A stretch of DNA of 64,000 nucleotides from Tetrahymena thermophila SB210 (taxonomy: Eukaryota > Ciliophora > Oligohymenophorea > Hymenostomatida > Tetrahymenidae), in NCBI RefSeq assembly GCF_000189635.1, contig NW_002476178.1:1-64000 (forward strand), given 5' to 3'. Below, piece after piece: positions 61,501 to 64,000 of the stretch (its first letter is position 1; the number at the start of each line of letters is the position of its first letter). The notes below the pieces were generated by a model. The model had not been told where the DNA came from. It made no database searches and saw nothing but the letters and a program-made list of their open reading frames with translations. Both the position numbers and the translations under genes were made by a program.

Positions 61501-64000
61501 AGTTTCTACTTTTAAATTTTTACTTGGGAACAATAAGTCTAAAATTCCTTCTGTTTTTAGCATTTATTCAAGTATTTCTACCTTTTATCCGCAAGGTAGT
61601 TATTTATTTTCAGAATTATAAATGTAAAAATAACACAAATGATGAAGTTTTTCTTTTTGTAAGCTCTAAAGTAGTGTAGAAGAAATAAAACTAGTTTAAT
61701 ATGTTTCTATTATTTAACAAATATCCTTTTCTCTAATTTCTCTTTTTAAATATTTACAATTGGCAATATACCCTAAATATTTATTTTTTAAAATTAAATA
61801 AATAATTTTGTAATAAATCTTTTCTATTTACCACAAATCAGAGGTTCTACAGGAGAAAATACTTTTATTTTGTAGTCAACTTGAGCTTAGGCTTACTTTT
61901 TTTTAATGTTAGATTTTGATGCAATTATAATTCTATCAATCATGATTTCCACTAGCCACTATTTGCTTTCATAGCTGTCTAAACTTAAAATACAGTTGGT
62001 TGTGCCATCTATACAAGCGTACTATACATGAGTTCTTGTGATGAAAATAAGAGCAGAGCCAAACCATTTAGCAGAGCTTATCAAATTAGCTGAAGTAGAT
62101 GGACAAACTTTTATTGTTTTTATTTTTTACAAGTTACCATTTACAAAATGTATTTTATTAATACAAATTATAGCCCCTATTTGTACTGCAGGATTATCAG
62201 TATTCATATTTTACCAAACTACATCAATAACAGTATCATCTTCATCAGCAATGAAAACATAGTTATTGTTTGAAGCGTTACTTTGGCTTGAAATAGCTAA
62301 AGGGAGTCCTAACTCGAAGTCCAATAATCTATACCCAGGAAGGCGATTTCTAGAAAAACACAGCCTATTATTATCTGCAAGTAAATAAAGAATGACAAAT
62401 CCTTTTTAAAATGGTGTTGAAAAAATTCTTTCTATCTTCTAACTAAGATCTCCCTTAACTGATATTTCATCATCTTTAATTTAGTAACCTTATTCCTGTA
62501 AAAGCTTACTTATTTACTCTTCAATTTTATCAGTATGGCAATCTACTGCAAAACTTTACATATTTTCATCAAGATAATAAATAGGAGGATTACTGTAGTG
62601 GGATTCACCTAAAAATATAGCCTGCTAGCTCTAAGTTGCAAGATAATTATTTATGGAGTCCTCTTTTTTTGCTTCTTCTTCACTTCTTTCTATATTAACG
62701 CTGAATGTTGTTGTGTAATAGTGATCATCCATTTTATAAAACAATAAATATTTCTGATTAGTAGAATAATCCATTTTAAGTGGTCTAGTATCTAACCCAT
62801 AGAATTTAACATCTTCTGACATTAAAATTTATTTTAAACTTGCAACAGTCCTTATAGTACCATGACCTAATTAAAGCATTTTAATATCCATTTGCTCGAT
62901 TGTATATGAAGATCTCTAGAATAAAACTTACTTTTAATCTATATTTATTTAATTTTTTAACGTTTTAAAAAACCTGATTTTCTATTTTACCATTTGGAAG
63001 CAGCTACTCGAAACTATGATTAAACTAAGGAGAAACAATAGGGAAGTCTATTTTATCGTAAAGCTTATCATAAATAGTATAAATCTATATAGTATGCTTA
63101 AAGGAGTTTTTATTTTATTATGAGAACTGAGCTTTCGTCTTGAATGTGTTAAATGCAAAGAAATTAGCAAATTCATGAATGTAGAGGAATTTTTCAAATT
63201 GCAAATTGATTCCATAAAAGTCCTAGAGCTGTTTGTTTTAAATAATATTGTTTTCATTTATTAAAATATCAAATAAATGTTATTTTATTACCTTTATTTC
63301 TTATCTATGATTGTAAAGATCTTGCACTTTGACAATCTAAGCACTAGCTTTTTATTGAACATTTGGAGCTTTTGATGCCATCAAGCTAGGAAGATTTCCT
63401 TAGAATGAATACTTAAAAAGCTTTAATGAAATTTAAGAAGTATAAACTATAAAATTTTAATTTTTTGAAGAAGAGAGCCCATTATATTAAAGCCATTTAC
63501 AACTTAGAATTGCTGTGCTTCCTACATTAATTGATGCTAAAGTAAGATGCTTATTACCCAACGATCTAGAGTCGAAACAGTATACCTAACCGTAATTTGT
63601 ACCTGCTAGTAGCCTTTGGCCATCACTAGAGAATTCTAAGCATGTAAAGTAATGTTTGCTGTAAGCTTGAGTCTCTGTTAGTACTTCATTTGATTAACTT
63701 TAAGGATCACTTAATCCTCTAAGTGGTGAAAGACTCTCCGAATTCCAAATTCTTATTATGCCATCACTGCCTATTTTGAACAAAAATAAATTTATTTAAA
63801 TTGAAGATTTACTAATATAAAATATAAGAATAATTCATATAAATAAATATTCTTAAATGTGTTTTAATCTATCTATTATTTGTATGAATTTTCTCATAAA
63901 ATTTATTCTAAGACTTTGAAAAATAAAGCTCACATTTTTAACTAATTAATTAATAAATTAATTACATGCAGCTAATAACCTCTTATCATTTGGTTAGCAT
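58546..64000 (-). CDS. TTRAY1: TTRAY1/TWD40-2-like WD40 and alpha-solenoid protein (TSET/TPLATE complex), 5' part outside window
   Basis: This multi-exon gene enters from the right edge (first visible exon 64000-63966). WD40 blades come first: PNDKRLLAACSDGIIRIWNS and FTCLEFSSDGQRLLAGTNYG. At about 61.8-62.0 kb the segment WLVEIMIDRIIIASKSNI, then VFSPVEPLICGYIANCKYL, resembles the TWD40-2 block LVGALNDRLLLANP...LLEPLLIGF. An alpha-solenoid follows (YYLLIGEFERALIVCHLLQD). Around 60.2-60.7 kb is a LamG/concanavalin-like domain (LILWRFDEGKGN, FTLEMWIKAKGG, VWTHLSIQYEDSAKLSLFLN, ALYIGSNTFIGEITEF). The C-terminal tail repeats F-x-MP-x-I-I-x(0-1)-DD three times, carries two NPF motifs and one DPF (58825-58833), and ends EPQTKK at the TGA. 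Borders between 59.35 and 58.98 kb are uncertain. The likely role is clathrin-linked endocytosis at the plasma membrane. The TTRAY1 call rests on remembered motifs and domain order. Confidence 0.62.

Noticed and set aside
1..64000. tRNA, rRNA, snRNA, CRISPR, transposon and chromosome-breakage (CBS) elements
   Set aside because: By eye I found no cloverleaf with a T-loop consensus, no rRNA core, no spaced repeats, no transposase or reverse-transcriptase motifs and no CBS 15-mer. A covariance-model scan would be needed to exclude small RNAs.

Overview
The window is the left end of a ciliate macronuclear chromosome, almost certainly Tetrahymena. It opens with about 356 bp of C4A2 telomeric repeat. 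Every recognisable gene reads through only if TAA and TAG mean glutamine and TGA is the sole stop. Coding DNA is AT-rich, and introns and spacers are close to pure A/T with short GT...AG introns. With the standard code nearly every gene falls apart into meaningless short frames, so all gene models here were built by hand with the ciliate code. Exon phases were checked by arithmetic wherever exact borders are quoted.

Layout. 1-356 telomere. 0.4-5 kb: a two-membrane-segment protein with highly biased codons, a five-exon gene resembling mitochondrial ribosomal protein mL54, and a possible 58-residue mini-ORF. 5.6-14.1 kb (minus strand): an Hsp70 nucleotide-exchange factor (Fes1/HSPBP1), an NAA60-type N-terminal acetyltransferase, and a DDX31/Dbp7-type helicase with altered catalytic motifs. 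14.7-18.6 kb (plus): a probable TFIIA large subunit, a small dual-specificity phosphatase and a small MGC-type lipid-anchored protein. 20.7-21.8 kb (minus): a second protein with a myristoyl/palmitoyl-type N-terminus. 22.8-32.1 kb (minus): a 12-exon, about 2,860-residue Gln/Asn-rich protein with C-terminal ankyrin repeats. 33.6 kb (plus): CcmE, the haem chaperone of system I cytochrome c maturation. 36.3-43.3 kb (plus): a multi-pass hybrid histidine-kinase-like protein. 44.2-50.5 kb (plus): a 13-exon Atg11/FIP200-type autophagy scaffold. 51.0-54.0 kb (minus): a FAM135-family serine hydrolase. 55.3-57.4 kb (minus): a transmembrane RING-H2 protein with an EGF-like ectodomain motif. 58.5 kb to the right edge (minus): a WD40/alpha-solenoid protein resembling TTRAY1/TWD40-2 of the TSET/TPLATE endocytic complex, with a LamG-like domain, two NPF motifs and a DPF motif.

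No operons, rRNA, tRNA, CRISPR arrays or mobile elements were found. The genes are independent eukaryotic units. Shared themes are mitochondria (mL54, CcmE, perhaps the first gene), membrane traffic and degradation (Atg11/FIP200, TTRAY1-like, RING ligase, FAM135), and signalling (phosphatase, kinase-like protein, two lipid-anchored proteins). The most interesting items are the complete Atg11/FIP200 homologue hidden by an intronic TGA, the TSET-like subunit carrying EH-binding-type motifs, the helicase with three altered motifs, and the in-frame TGA near the end of the kinase-like gene.
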